64,000 nucleotides of DNA from Acanthochromis polyacanthus (Eukaryota > Chordata > Actinopteri > Pomacentridae): assembly GCF_021347895.1 (NCBI RefSeq), contig NC_067116.1:43037628-43101627 (forward strand). The letters run 5' to 3'. This document shows positions 32,775 through 43,130 of this stretch, piece after piece (the first letter of the stretch is position 1; each line of letters begins with the position of its first letter). The translations under genes and the position numbers were made by a program. The notes beneath the pieces are model-generated. The model did not search any database, was not told where the DNA came from, and saw only the letters and a list, made by a program, of their open reading frames with translations.

Positions 32775-34854
32775 AGGTGACATTATACATTGTCCTTTCC
32801 ACTGCCTGAGCTGCCACAGAAAATCCAGCTCCCACTGATCACCCCTGAGCCCACTGCTAGATTATCCGTTAGTTTTCTGTCCGCGTCATTCCAAGAGGAT
32901 GACTATTGAAGCTCTGATTAGTGGTACTACTAATGTACCTACTAATTACTGCTGGAACTGTGTTTCCATTGATTTTTAGTTGCTTACTGATTCTTTTCCT
33001 TTCTTTGACGTCTTACAGTGATTTTTTGTTTCATCTTCAAACCCTTCCACGTGGAGCCATGATGCAGACATGCACACAGACACAGCCCATAGGAACAAAA
33101 CTGAGAAAGTTCTGTTGTTCACGGCTCATTTTATAACGACGTTCACGCAGTTAGACTGATAGGAGGCCTCAGTTTAATTTAAATGTCTGGCTTTTTGTCA
33201 GTGACTACTGGCGTTTTGACTATTAAACACAAGTATTTTAAGTGATTTTTAGCATATCTGCTGCTTGGTGAGGTGGTTAGCCAGCTCTGCCTGATAATTA
33301 GCCAGCTATTTTTACTTTGTGAATTGCTTATTGAGCTGTTACATCGTTAGAAATACTGAAAAATTATTCCACAGCCCATCTGGTCTTTGCACTTAAGTCC
33401 GCCTCAAGCACTGTGACACTGTCGGAATGAAACGAAATTCAAAAAAGCCTGAAAAGAAAAAGCTACACATGAAGTTCTAATGAACATGGCACTATGGCGT
33501 CTTTGTGTGAAGACTCTGATTGAGGACTGTTGGGAATGTGAAGCCCTGAAGAAGTTCTGTGAAGTGAAGTAGAAAGAGAAAAATTAAAAAAGTTCTCTCT
33601 TGATTTTAATGAGGCCGTTAAGTACTTTATTTATCCTGTTAAGATTTTCTTTGTTTGCAAAAGTGCTTCTAAAATAAAGTCATTAATATCATTAAATGCC
33701 TGAACCAGCCTCCCTTAAGGGGTTTGTGTGTGTGTGCATACACTCCTACTTGCCCATACATATGTAATAAAGCACCTCTGTACAAGCGAAAGAAACTACA
33801 AACCGCCTGCCTCGTATTAAACATCACTTCTTAACCAGCTCGTTGACCCCTCGGAGCTCTGCTGAGCTGTTCGGTGCTGAGATCGCTCAGTCTCCCTCCG
33901 GGCACGTTGGCCCCAGTGCACCGCTAATGAGAAGAATTCACTCATTTGGCTTGAGATTCACACGGATGAAGGACGGAGGTGTCGGGTTGGGCAAAAGACA
34001 AGGCGAGGGTGGAGAGAAAGAGGCATGAAATAAAGACAGAACTGACAAAAAGGTGAGATTAAGAGACGGAGATGACAGCGGGGAGACGGAAGAGCGTTGT
34101 TGGGGAGTGAACGAGGAAGAGAAAAGGAAGGGAGGGGTAGGAGAGGAGCAGCGAGCTGGGTGAGATGCTGAGCAGTGGTTGAATTAGGGAGGTGATTATC
34201 GCACTAATTACAGGCTGAGCCGCTTCATTGATAAGGTCCCAGCCTACACCTGACAACGCTCGCTGCCCTGTTCTCTGCAAGGCTGGAAATACTCAAATTC
34301 ACACGAGTACAAATGGGATGGGACTTAGGAATGAGGAGAATACATCATAAAGGTGTAGAAGCAGCATCTCCACCTTCTTCCTGCTAAATCAACAAACATC
34401 TCCTGTATTCTTAGATGCAGGAAGGCCTCAAGGAACTCTGGGGATATTCAAAGAACCTTGCATGCTTGGCGAGTTCCTGGAGGCCTTTAACCGATCAAAT
34501 CAGGGAAGAATAACTAATAGCACAAAGGATTCCTGGAGGATTTTTGTTTTTGTAGAGTTAGATCTAATTGACATTTTACACTTCTTCAGTTTTATTCTAA
34601 CTGTGCACGTTGCATGTACTATATAACGGATTCAGTTTAGTTCATTTTGTGATGAAGAACAACATGGCTGACGGCATTAAAATGCTTCATTTTAACCAAT
34701 TTTAAACAAATGGCAAGGTTTTCATCAGTATAACCTGACAGAAATAAGTTTAGGTTATTTTTGTGTGTGTTAGGTTCCAGGTAATCTATCTTACCCTGAG
34801 AGCCAGTTTAAGTTAAATTTAATACAATTTTACAAAATAAATTCAAATACTAAA
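32775..34854. other. Intergenic stretch, no gene seen
   Basis: No recognised gene or repeat. Around 33840-34290 the sequence is less AT-rich and contains TAATTA-type sites (CACTAATTACAGG). Confidence 0.3.
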
Positions 34855-35160
34855 GTCCATCATCAATCACAGACAAAAATATGATGATAAAACAAAATAA
34901 AACTAATCAATTCTGATAAAATGTAAAACATTTTTAGCAAATAAATTCAAATAATAACATAATAAATATAAAAATAATAAAATTCATCATCAGTTATAGA
35001 GAAAAAAATATGATGATGAAACAAAATAAAACAAATAAATTCTGATAAAACCCAATAAATTCAAATAATAACATAATAAATATAAAAATGATAAAATTCA
35101 TCATCAGTTATAGACAAAAATATGATAAAATAAAATGAAATAAAAAAACAGTCATGAGCT
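34855..35160. repeat. AT-rich tandem repeat, about three units of 114-129 bp
   Basis: TTCATCATCAGTTATAGA-type and ATGATGAAACAAAATAAAAC-type blocks recur at spacings of about 129 and 114 bp. The third unit lacks an internal piece. Simple ATAATAAATATAAAAAT filler lies between them. Confidence 0.8.
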
Positions 35161-37525
35161 CTTTTAAACAATATTGGGGATATTTAATAAATATTATTAA
35201 ACATACATTTCAGAGAGTGGTTTTGTATATTTGGGCAAATTCTGATCTCATCTGACTTCCTATATCATGCAAGTCCCTCCATGTCATTTAGAAACATCTA
35301 AAATATAATCCAATTCTTAAATTTGTGCCAAAAAATAACACTATGATAATATTATAGACTCTAAAATTGAGCCCCAAATGCAACAATGTGATTCTTTGAA
35401 GAACCTTTCTGAGATTTGAACTCCAATGTTTCCTCCACAGTAGTTAATGGTGAGGAAACCTGACAGGTTCCTTCGGGCTTTCTGTTTATTGGACTTGTAT
35501 TTATATATAATTACATAGGAGTCACACATTTGCCATATAAAACAAAAAGGAAATTACAGGCTATATAACCTCTCCTCTGCCCAAGATTTCATGATTGCAT
35601 GTTCAGTAATTTGGTAGAAGACTGCGAGGTTCACACATTTGCACACAGGCGTAGCATATGCACTGTGATTATGAGGTGTAAATTAAATCTGGGTAAAGTC
35701 TTGACAGAAATGCAAGCAGCACGCTTTTCACATCCTGCCTCAGCAGCACCGTTTTTTTCTCTCCTTCGTCTTCCCTTCTCCTCTTGCATGTTTCGGAGCG
35801 GTCATTAACACAGCTAAGCGTTGTTGCGGTTGAGTGTGGACTCGCATTTGTCGTTTGTTACTTAACCGACCGCTTTCACCCACCGCGGCTGCCCAGCCTT
35901 CCCTGAGGTTATGGATCCGTCCTTGACCAAACTGACAAACAGATTGAACACACTGTACAGCATTTTCTACAAGGTCTCTATTTCAACCAATTCTAACACA
36001 TAATACCCCATTTGGAGAGGGTGAATTTGAATGCTATTCACGGTCCCTATTACCAAATGTCCTCATCTAAGAGAGTGCACTCAGCAATACGAATCAACCT
36101 GAAAGGGATTGAATTGCTGGGCGCCACTGTATTTTATGCTGCCAGTAAATATATCTATCTTGTTCATAACAATTTGCAGCTCTGTGTTTTGTAATCATAA
36201 AAAAGGATAAGTTTGGGGGAGATATGAGAGCCGTTCTTTTGAGAGTGCTGATTACAGCAGGCACCATCTGCGTCAAGCACACAGCTGCCTGCCTCATCAG
36301 AATACCTAATATTCCGATGGAGGGGCTCTAAGTATCTGGCAAACCCAAGTAGATAGATAACAAAGAGCCTATTAAATAACGGACAAAGTGGCCTGTGAAG
36401 GTAGGGGTGGGGGATATGGGAGTGTGTGGTGGGAATTAGTCTTTTAGCTCCACACACACTCCGAGATGAGATAGCCCCGAGTTCTAATTAAAATTCTCAT
36501 TCCCATCTAAGGTGGTAATTTTGATCTGAGGAAAAGTGGAAAGTTTGATGTCTTGCAGACAGCCAGCTCCTATTCCTGCTCTCTCTCTCTCTCTCTCCCT
36601 GTATTTCTCTTTCCTCAGTCTTGATCAAAATCAATGTTATCTGCCCAACCTGGTAATTCTTCCTTGCCCTTGCTCACCCTCAAAGTCATGTAAGAGACAT
36701 CTAATTTACCAAAAAAAAGAAAAAAGGAAAAAAAAAACCTACTACTGAGTAACACATTTAAAAAAAAAAAAGTGAAAGCTTGTGTTGGCAAACAGAATTT
36801 AAGGGAGATCTTCATTGCTGCACGGCAAAGCGGTGAAGTTATTTAACAAATCCTGTGATGGATCCTGTTATGGAACTGCAACGAGCTACAGTAGGTTACA
36901 AAACATTTACATACATAAGTCTCCGTTTGACAGCGAACTGAAAAACATCATGCATACAGACACAAAAAGGAAGCACAATACATTATGGGAGTCAGTATGA
37001 AGGCGAACCGTCTTGCCTGCGCTCCCAATTAGTCACGATCTGTTGCGTCGTGCGAAGCTAGCGTCTCAAATTTTCTGCTTTTCTTCATCGTTTAGGTCGG
37101 TAAATGTTCTAAACGTGTTGGACTTTTGGTCTAACCGAAGAAGACGTCTAAAAATAAGAAGGTGATTGTTTGAGGCCGTCTGACTTTTTGTAGAGAAAAG
37201 TAGTAATCGAGAAAATAGTCAAGGATGATAATTAAAATATTCATTATTTGCAACTGTACCTGAGATACAGTGTTTCATATTTAGCTAATATCAGAAGAAA
37301 AACTGAAAAGTTGCAATTGAATTTGGTAGAAAAAGACAGAAATTTCCACCAGCACAAACATATCATAATCAGAAGCTTTAACAGCCAAAGAAGTACAAAC
37401 ATACATGAATCTGGATTGGGTTGCTGGTATCACCAAGGAAAGAGATGAATAAAATAATTATAGAAAGAAGAACAGGGGAAAAAAATAACCGGAGTAAAAA
37501 AAAAACAATAAAAACAAAGAAGTAT
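35161..37525. other. Intergenic stretch, no gene seen
   Basis: Includes a CT run (36579-36597) and poly(A) patches near 36713-36770. Sequence at 36440-36560 is repeat-free with a CTAATTAAAATT site. No coding region is supported. Confidence 0.3.
36579..36597. repeat. (CT)n microsatellite
   Basis: Pure CT dinucleotide run. Confidence 0.9.
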
Positions 37526-37900
37526 ACAGGAGGTTCTCAACTTACATCACAGTTCTGTTCCTACAGCGTGACATAAGTCGATTTTCACTGTAAGTCGGAA
37601 CAAAGCCGTTATGTGCATCACGAAGTCGATCACTTCTTTGGAAAAGCCATGAACACCAGTGATAATTTCACTTCCGTGGAGATGGCTTTCCTTTTCTTCA
37701 AAGCACATCAGAAGAGTCCGACTTACGCTTGGGAGCCATAATGAAGGGCAAAAAGTTAGCAAAGGTGGCACAATCCAAGGTGGTGTACAACCAGAGGATG
37801 TAGACAAAGCCGTACAGTGCTGTGTGGTGACGTATTCGTCTGCTCCGCTTGCCAGCTAGTTCCGATGTAATGCCATATGTCGTAAACCGATGACCCCCTG
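37526..37900 (-). mobile_element. Tigger/pogo-derived MITE, copy 2
   Basis: Starts CAGGAGGTTCTCAACTTAC directly after TA. The right end read inward on the minus strand is CAGGGGGTCATCGGTTTACG. On the minus strand (about 37737 downward) it encodes MAPKRKSDSSDVL before a stop, matching the first residues of Tigger-type proteins (MAPKRKSD...). It shares internal blocks with copy 1: GAGATGGCTTTCCTTT, CATCAGAAGAGTC, GGCACAATCCAAG, GTGTACAACCAG and ACGTATTCGTCTGCTCC. It cannot encode a transposase. Confidence 0.8.
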
Positions 37901-38019
37901 TGTACAAATATTTACGCATATGAAAAGAATATGTAAACACGGTGGTGCAAAATGATAACTGCTACAGTGAAGATATGGTGCAAAAAGCAGAGCATACTGT
38001 TCTTAGTGCAAAAATCATG

Positions 38020-38101
38020 TACACCCCCTGTCAGAAGATTTAGGACACTGTCTCATTCAAATAAAGTAGAACCTGTCCTACAACTTTTGACAGGGGGTGT
38101 A
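38020..38101. mobile_element. Palindromic mini-element, copy 3 of 4
   Basis: An 82-bp copy beginning TACACCCCCTGTCAGAAG and ending TTTTGACAGGGGGTGTA. It matches the reverse complement of copy 4 at all but about three or four positions. Confidence 0.9.
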
Positions 38102-38487
38102 TTTCATCATATGGATGTGATCAGGGCAGGACTCTGATCATACATGTAAAGTTTCAGGCAGATTGGAGCATGTTCAGGGCATTTACACAGCATTTGAAAT
38201 TTCATGGCGAAGGATCAAAATTCCAGAGGCCGCCACGGACACGCCCTTTGACTTTGGAAAAAGATTTTAATAACTTTGGATCATTAAGGCCTCCTGTATG
38301 TACTGGTAGAATTTGAGGTGAATTGGAGTTTCCCCCTAGGAGGAGTTCGCTCTAGAAAAAAATGAAAAATGGGCAAAATCTGACATTCAACGCAAAATAG
38401 CTCACTTCCTGTTGGGTTTGGAATGTGGCTGTCACTGACTTTTTTGTTCAGCCTGATGTGCTGCATATGTGTACCAAATTTGGTAGA
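38102..38487. repeat. Teleost intergenic repeat fragment between two MITEs
   Basis: Phrases such as GGAGTTCGCTCTAGA, CTCACTTCCTGTTGGGTTTG and GTACCAAATTTGGTAGA are ones I recognise from a very common fish dispersed repeat whose family I cannot name. The copy is bounded on both sides by palindromic mini-elements in opposite orientation. Confidence 0.45.
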
Positions 38488-38569
38488 TACACCCCCTGTC
38501 AAAAGTTGTAGGACAGGTTCTACTTTATTTGAATGAGAAAGTGTCCTAAAACTTTTGACAGGGGGTGTA
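38488..38569. mobile_element. Palindromic mini-element, copy 4 of 4
   Basis: An 82-bp copy beginning TACACCCCCTGTCAAAAG and ending CTTTTGACAGGGGGTGTA, inverted relative to copies 2 and 3. It sits 386 bp to the right of copy 3. Confidence 0.9.
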
Positions 38570-40984
38570 TGTGTACATTGGTATATTGTACAGGTGTGGA
38601 GGAACGGCTCAATCGTTTATTGTTTTATGGTTATGATGTTATGATTTGACAGCAGGGTTTGAAGCTAAAAGAAAAAGAAAAATCAACTGGAAACTCTTAA
38701 TAATCGATTCATAGTCTGAGTAATTGTGAACAAATAAGAAAAATAAGAGAATTTTTTTAAATTCTTCTACTCGCTGACAGTCGGTCACACATCATTTTAA
38801 ATTAATTAATTAGAGCTGGTTATCTCTCAATTAATAAACTCATGAAGCAAACAATCATCATTAGTGATTGTTAGCTGCAGGTCTGGTTAAAGCACATCGC
38901 CTCTATTTAACGATGGAGGATTTACATGTGTTGCCTCCTGGGTCAGTTAGAGGTCACTGCAGCAACCATTTATTTTTCTCCACGCAAGATCTATTTAATG
39001 CGATTTTTACAAGACATTCTGTGCACACTGATGTTTAGGTTCACTGTGCACAATAAGGCATGTGCATTTATATCTGAAACTGCACAGTCCTTGTCTCAGA
39101 TGCGTGTTGGCTGCAGACTAAAAGCATTATCAACGGACCGGCGGACAGATACTGGACGGAGAGAGGCCATAATTACATGCATGCTTCCAAATTGTAACTT
39201 GTTTTGTCAGTCGTGTTTACTGTAGTGCGTTAAATTTCTTCCCTCCGTCTAATAGTCACTCTCAGCTCCCTCTCTCTCTTGCTTTGCCCCTTTTCTCTGT
39301 CCTTTTTTCCAGCTCATTACTTCTAAACAATTATATTTTGGTAGAAAGCCTCTCAGTCGCAGCCTGCTGCTGGCTAAAATGAAAACAGTCAACTCGGAGG
39401 CAAGACGATGGATCACGGTGTCAACGCCAAAGTTATCATCACCTTGCTTGATTTATACTTCTTTGGTGTTTTTTTCCTTCAGTTTCCACACACACACAGA
39501 CATATATATATACACAACGGACACACACGGAAAGTTTTCTCCGATGAGCCGGCTGCCTGGGGTGGTGTTAGGGGGCTAACTGAATTGCCATCTTTCTGAT
39601 AGAGCGCATTCATTGAGGCTGTAAAATTAAACAGCCAATTTCACCAGGTAATTGGAAAGTGAAATATTCGTGGTCAAACTCCCCGCCGTGAGACAGTAGC
39701 ATAATGCAGTGAAGAGAGTGAAAACAGAGGGCAGATCGTCACATTTAACAGCCACAATGGTGTGAAACCAGACAGCTTTCTCCGACACCATATTAAGGCT
39801 GAATCCACTTGTGGATCCACTTTAACTATCTTCGCTGATATAGAGCGAAACCAGCAGAGGCGTGATTCACCTGAAAGAGCTACTCTGGACAGATGACGGT
39901 GTTGGTATTCACAGCAGCGCGAGTTAAATGATATATATCTCAGGGCCAGACATTAAGAATTCTTTCAGTTAAGTCTCTTCCAAGCTTGCCTTTAATTGCC
40001 ATAAATATACTCTAATTAACAAGCAGGAGCTCCTGTGATGTTCTGCACCCTCCTCACATGCAGAGTGCAAAAATAGCATTTACAGTACGCCGTACTATTT
40101 GTTAATTACCAGCATTTGAAAGCGGGAATAAGGGGGCTATACACCAGCAGATGGCAATACCTCAGGGGTGAAGCTTCTCCTTTCTCGCCATACTGTGTTT
40201 GCCAATATAAGCTACGGAGACGCCACCCTTGGGTGGTATGAACTCCGCGTCGAGGAGCGAAATGCCTTTGCTGGGATCAAACACTCAAATGAGCCGTGAT
40301 GATGAGCCCAGTGATACATGCTGCTGTCTCGGAGCCTCGGCCACAGAGGGCTCCCCGCCTCCTCCTCCTCCTCACATTCCTTCGCCTTTAACCTCGGGCT
40401 CTACTGTTTGAACTTAACTTCAGAAGGCCTTTAAATTTTTTATTTTAAATTTCTCATCGGGCTACTTACTACCGGTTAATTGGTCCTTTTATCATTGACC
40501 AGTGTGGAGTCGTGGAAGAATGAAAAAACAACAACAGCACCGCTCGCTTTTTCGGAGGCACAAAACAAGCTGTAGCGACGCAACACAAGGTCCTCCTGTG
40601 CTCCTGCGGCTGTGCAAATTATGATTGTTGTTTGTGGAAGTAGCGTTATTAGAGCCGCAGAAAGCTTTCAGGGATGAGGACGGGGCAGATGGTGGGATCA
40701 AACTGTGTGACGGTGGCATCAGAGATCACTGTTTGTGTTCCAACATTAAAAATGAGTTTCTTTCATCAGTACCACGATTGATCTCCAACTTTAATCAGTT
40801 AGTTGTTTTGACCCAAAGAACAATGTCTTCCTCACCTTGAATGGGCATTTTTCATGCCTAAAACCAAACAAACAAACCTCAACAACATGAGAGAATAGTC
40901 GCTTTGTTTGTCTTTGAATTGATGATCAACGGTGTCAGAAATGTTGCTACTATGAACAGTATAGAAATAATGACAAATCCTCTG
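38570..40984. other. Repeat-poor intergenic stretch, possible regulatory DNA
   Basis: No gene and few repeats. Around 39930-40050 several AT-rich homeodomain-type sites cluster (CCTTTAATTGCC, CTCTAATTAACAAG, TTTGTTAATTACC) in otherwise mixed sequence. This is compatible with a conserved noncoding element, but conservation cannot be judged from one sequence. Confidence 0.25.
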
Positions 40985-41340
40985 TATTGTCACTTATCTC
41001 AATCAAGCAGCTGCAATTGATCCAGAAGCTGCTGCCAGAGTCCTAACAAACACCAGGAAACTGGACCATGTTACACCTGTTCTCACATTACTGCACTGGC
41101 TTCCTGTTGGTCTAGAAAGCACGGAAAGGTCTTGGATTAACGCACATCCTGGACTTATTAGGTCCATATGAAGCATTCAGAGCCCTCAGGATTGTTTATT
41201 GTGAGTTCCAAGAACCAGAACCAAAAATAATGAAGCACCATTCAGCTATTATGCTCTTCACCTGTGGAACAAACTTCCTGAGCACCTGAGGTCTGCTTAA
41301 ACTGTTGGCTCTTTGAAATGGGGCCTAAAAATCATTCTGT
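40985..41340 (+). pseudogene. L2-type LINE reverse transcriptase C-terminal relic
   Basis: In interrupted frames the plus strand encodes LQLIQKAAARVLTNTRKLDH and then VTPVLTLLHWLPV. This is the familiar segment downstream of the reverse transcriptase core in fish L2-like LINEs. It is followed by degraded remnants of the usual RSLR, YYAPHLWN-like (here around CTATTATGCTCTTCACCTGTGG) and LPE-LR blocks. Small indels break the frame repeatedly. Neither end of the element nor a target duplication is visible. Confidence 0.7.
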
Positions 41341-42483
41341 TTACTGCAGCTTTCTCTTAAACGGTAAATCGATTTTCTTTTTCTTCTCTTTTTGTTTCAG
41401 AATGTATTTCTTTGCCATGCACCTTGGATTTGTACAAATTGTGTTTTATATATACATATTTGCCTTGCTTTGCCTTATAGGTTTCCTGACCAGTGGTTTT
41501 GAAGCTGAGTGTGGTAGCTCCAGTGGTTACCATCTTGGCAGTGACTTCTCCTAACATCCTGCGAATCCAAAAATGAGCGAGGGGGTGGGGTAGGAATGGA
41601 GGGCATGCACACCGTGAACAGTCCTATGATGGCATCCACCAGTTACTTGTTGTAGAATTACTTCCCTGACTCTTATTACCTTAAATAATGAACCAAACCT
41701 TTGCTGGGTCACGATAAATGAATTCCATCACAATGAGGAGAAAGAGGAAATCTGCCTGGTGTGTCTCTCACTCAGAGGAAAACAAGAATAACAGCGAGTT
41801 TAGAACGAACACAGAACTACTTCTGACTGGCTTGTTCAAATAACCTCTAGCTTATGGTGTGACCAATAGTAAGTTTTCCATACCGTAAGAAACTGTAGTC
41901 CTACATTCCTCTGACAACACAGCTTCCCATAGATGTCAAGACATCCCAAGGAACATTTGTAAGCTGAAACTGTGTACTTCAACATCTCCAGTTCTGATCC
42001 TAGTTCTAAAACACATCACAGATTACTGAAACGCTGGTCAGCGGAACCTGAAAGCCACATAAGCATTTGGCTTTCTGTGAAAATGAATAAGCACGTAGAC
42101 GCAAGCTATCATGAATAGAAGATTAACAGATGATTAACATATAAATAAATGATGACTGAAAAGCTTACAATTGATTTTACACAGCCACGGCCTGATTTAT
42201 GCATGACCTCAAGCCTTAATGCAAATCACACAGGTGAGTTATATAGCTGTGTAATTTCTCGGTCATCCAGGTCATGGTAATCCTCAGTAGAAAGCAGTTG
42301 GACCTTTTTGTATATAACAGGTGATTTACATAAAAATCCACACCATGTATAGATGTCATGAAGTGGGAATTTGCAAGAGACCAAGACCTTTACTTTGGGC
42401 TTTGTTATGTACCAAGAAGTAAATATGTTTATTTCTTTTGAAAAGTTGAATATTTGAACATGGAGGTCAATGACGAATGACTC
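41341..42483. other. Intergenic stretch, no gene seen
   Basis: Unassigned. It may include more of the LINE 3' region on the left, but I cannot follow it. Confidence 0.3.
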
Positions 42484-42995
42484 TAGCCTAGCTTAGCTAG
42501 ACTGTATTCCCGTTATAAGGGATATACGGGAATACGGTCTAGCCCTCCTCCATTGACACATTTTGACAGCTTTTCAAGCTCCGAGCAGATCAGACCGAAC
42601 CAATCAGAGCACCAGAGGCGGGAGTTAACGATGCGACTGCAACAGAGCGAGGTTTCTCTCGTGGGCTTTCCTCTGTTTTGCACGGGCTGAATTTGTCCTT
42701 AAAACCTCAACAAGAAGCAGCTCTTAAAGCTTTTCTTTTTAAAAAGGATGTATTTTTAATTCCGGCAGGCTGTACGATAGAATGCGTAATGCTGCCCTCC
42801 ACTGTTGAAAGGGAGAGCTTAGATTTTCCTCAGGACCCCTGTATGGCGAAGGAAGCTGTTAAAACTACAAAACATCATGGCGGAAAGGCAATTGTTAGTT
42901 CGCTTAGTGATTGCGTCACACATGTGTTACGCTGATTGGCTCTCTCCAATTCAAGCTGTGATCGGTAGTCCCGCCTCTGGGCTAGATTTGGTTCA
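42484..42995. mobile_element. Possible inverted-repeat MITE
   Basis: Starts near TCTAGCCTAGCTTAGC and includes a local hairpin (GTATTCCCGTTATA and its partner TATACGGGAATAC). Inverted subterminal blocks are present: TCTAGCCC with AGAGGCGGGA on the left, and TCCCGCCTCTGGGCTAGA on the right. Both flanks also carry inverted forms of CCAATCAGAG. The outer ends are not clear, so limits and class are tentative. Confidence 0.4.
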
Positions 42996-43024
42996 ATGGA
43001 GCAGTTCCAGACTGACTTTATGTG

Positions 43025-43130
43025 TATTTGTAATACACAATATAAAGGCTGTCTGGTCCCCAGGCAAGAATGACTCAGTTTTGGAGCTAGCCTCAAGTGG
43101 ACATTTGAGGAACTGCGGATTTTAGCATCT
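43025..43130. repeat. Teleost intergenic repeat fragment
   Basis: The phrase TTGGAGCTAGCCTCAAGTGG with ACATTTGAGGAACTGCGG is one I recognise from widely scattered fish repeats. The fragment is short and the family is unnamed here. Confidence 0.4.
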
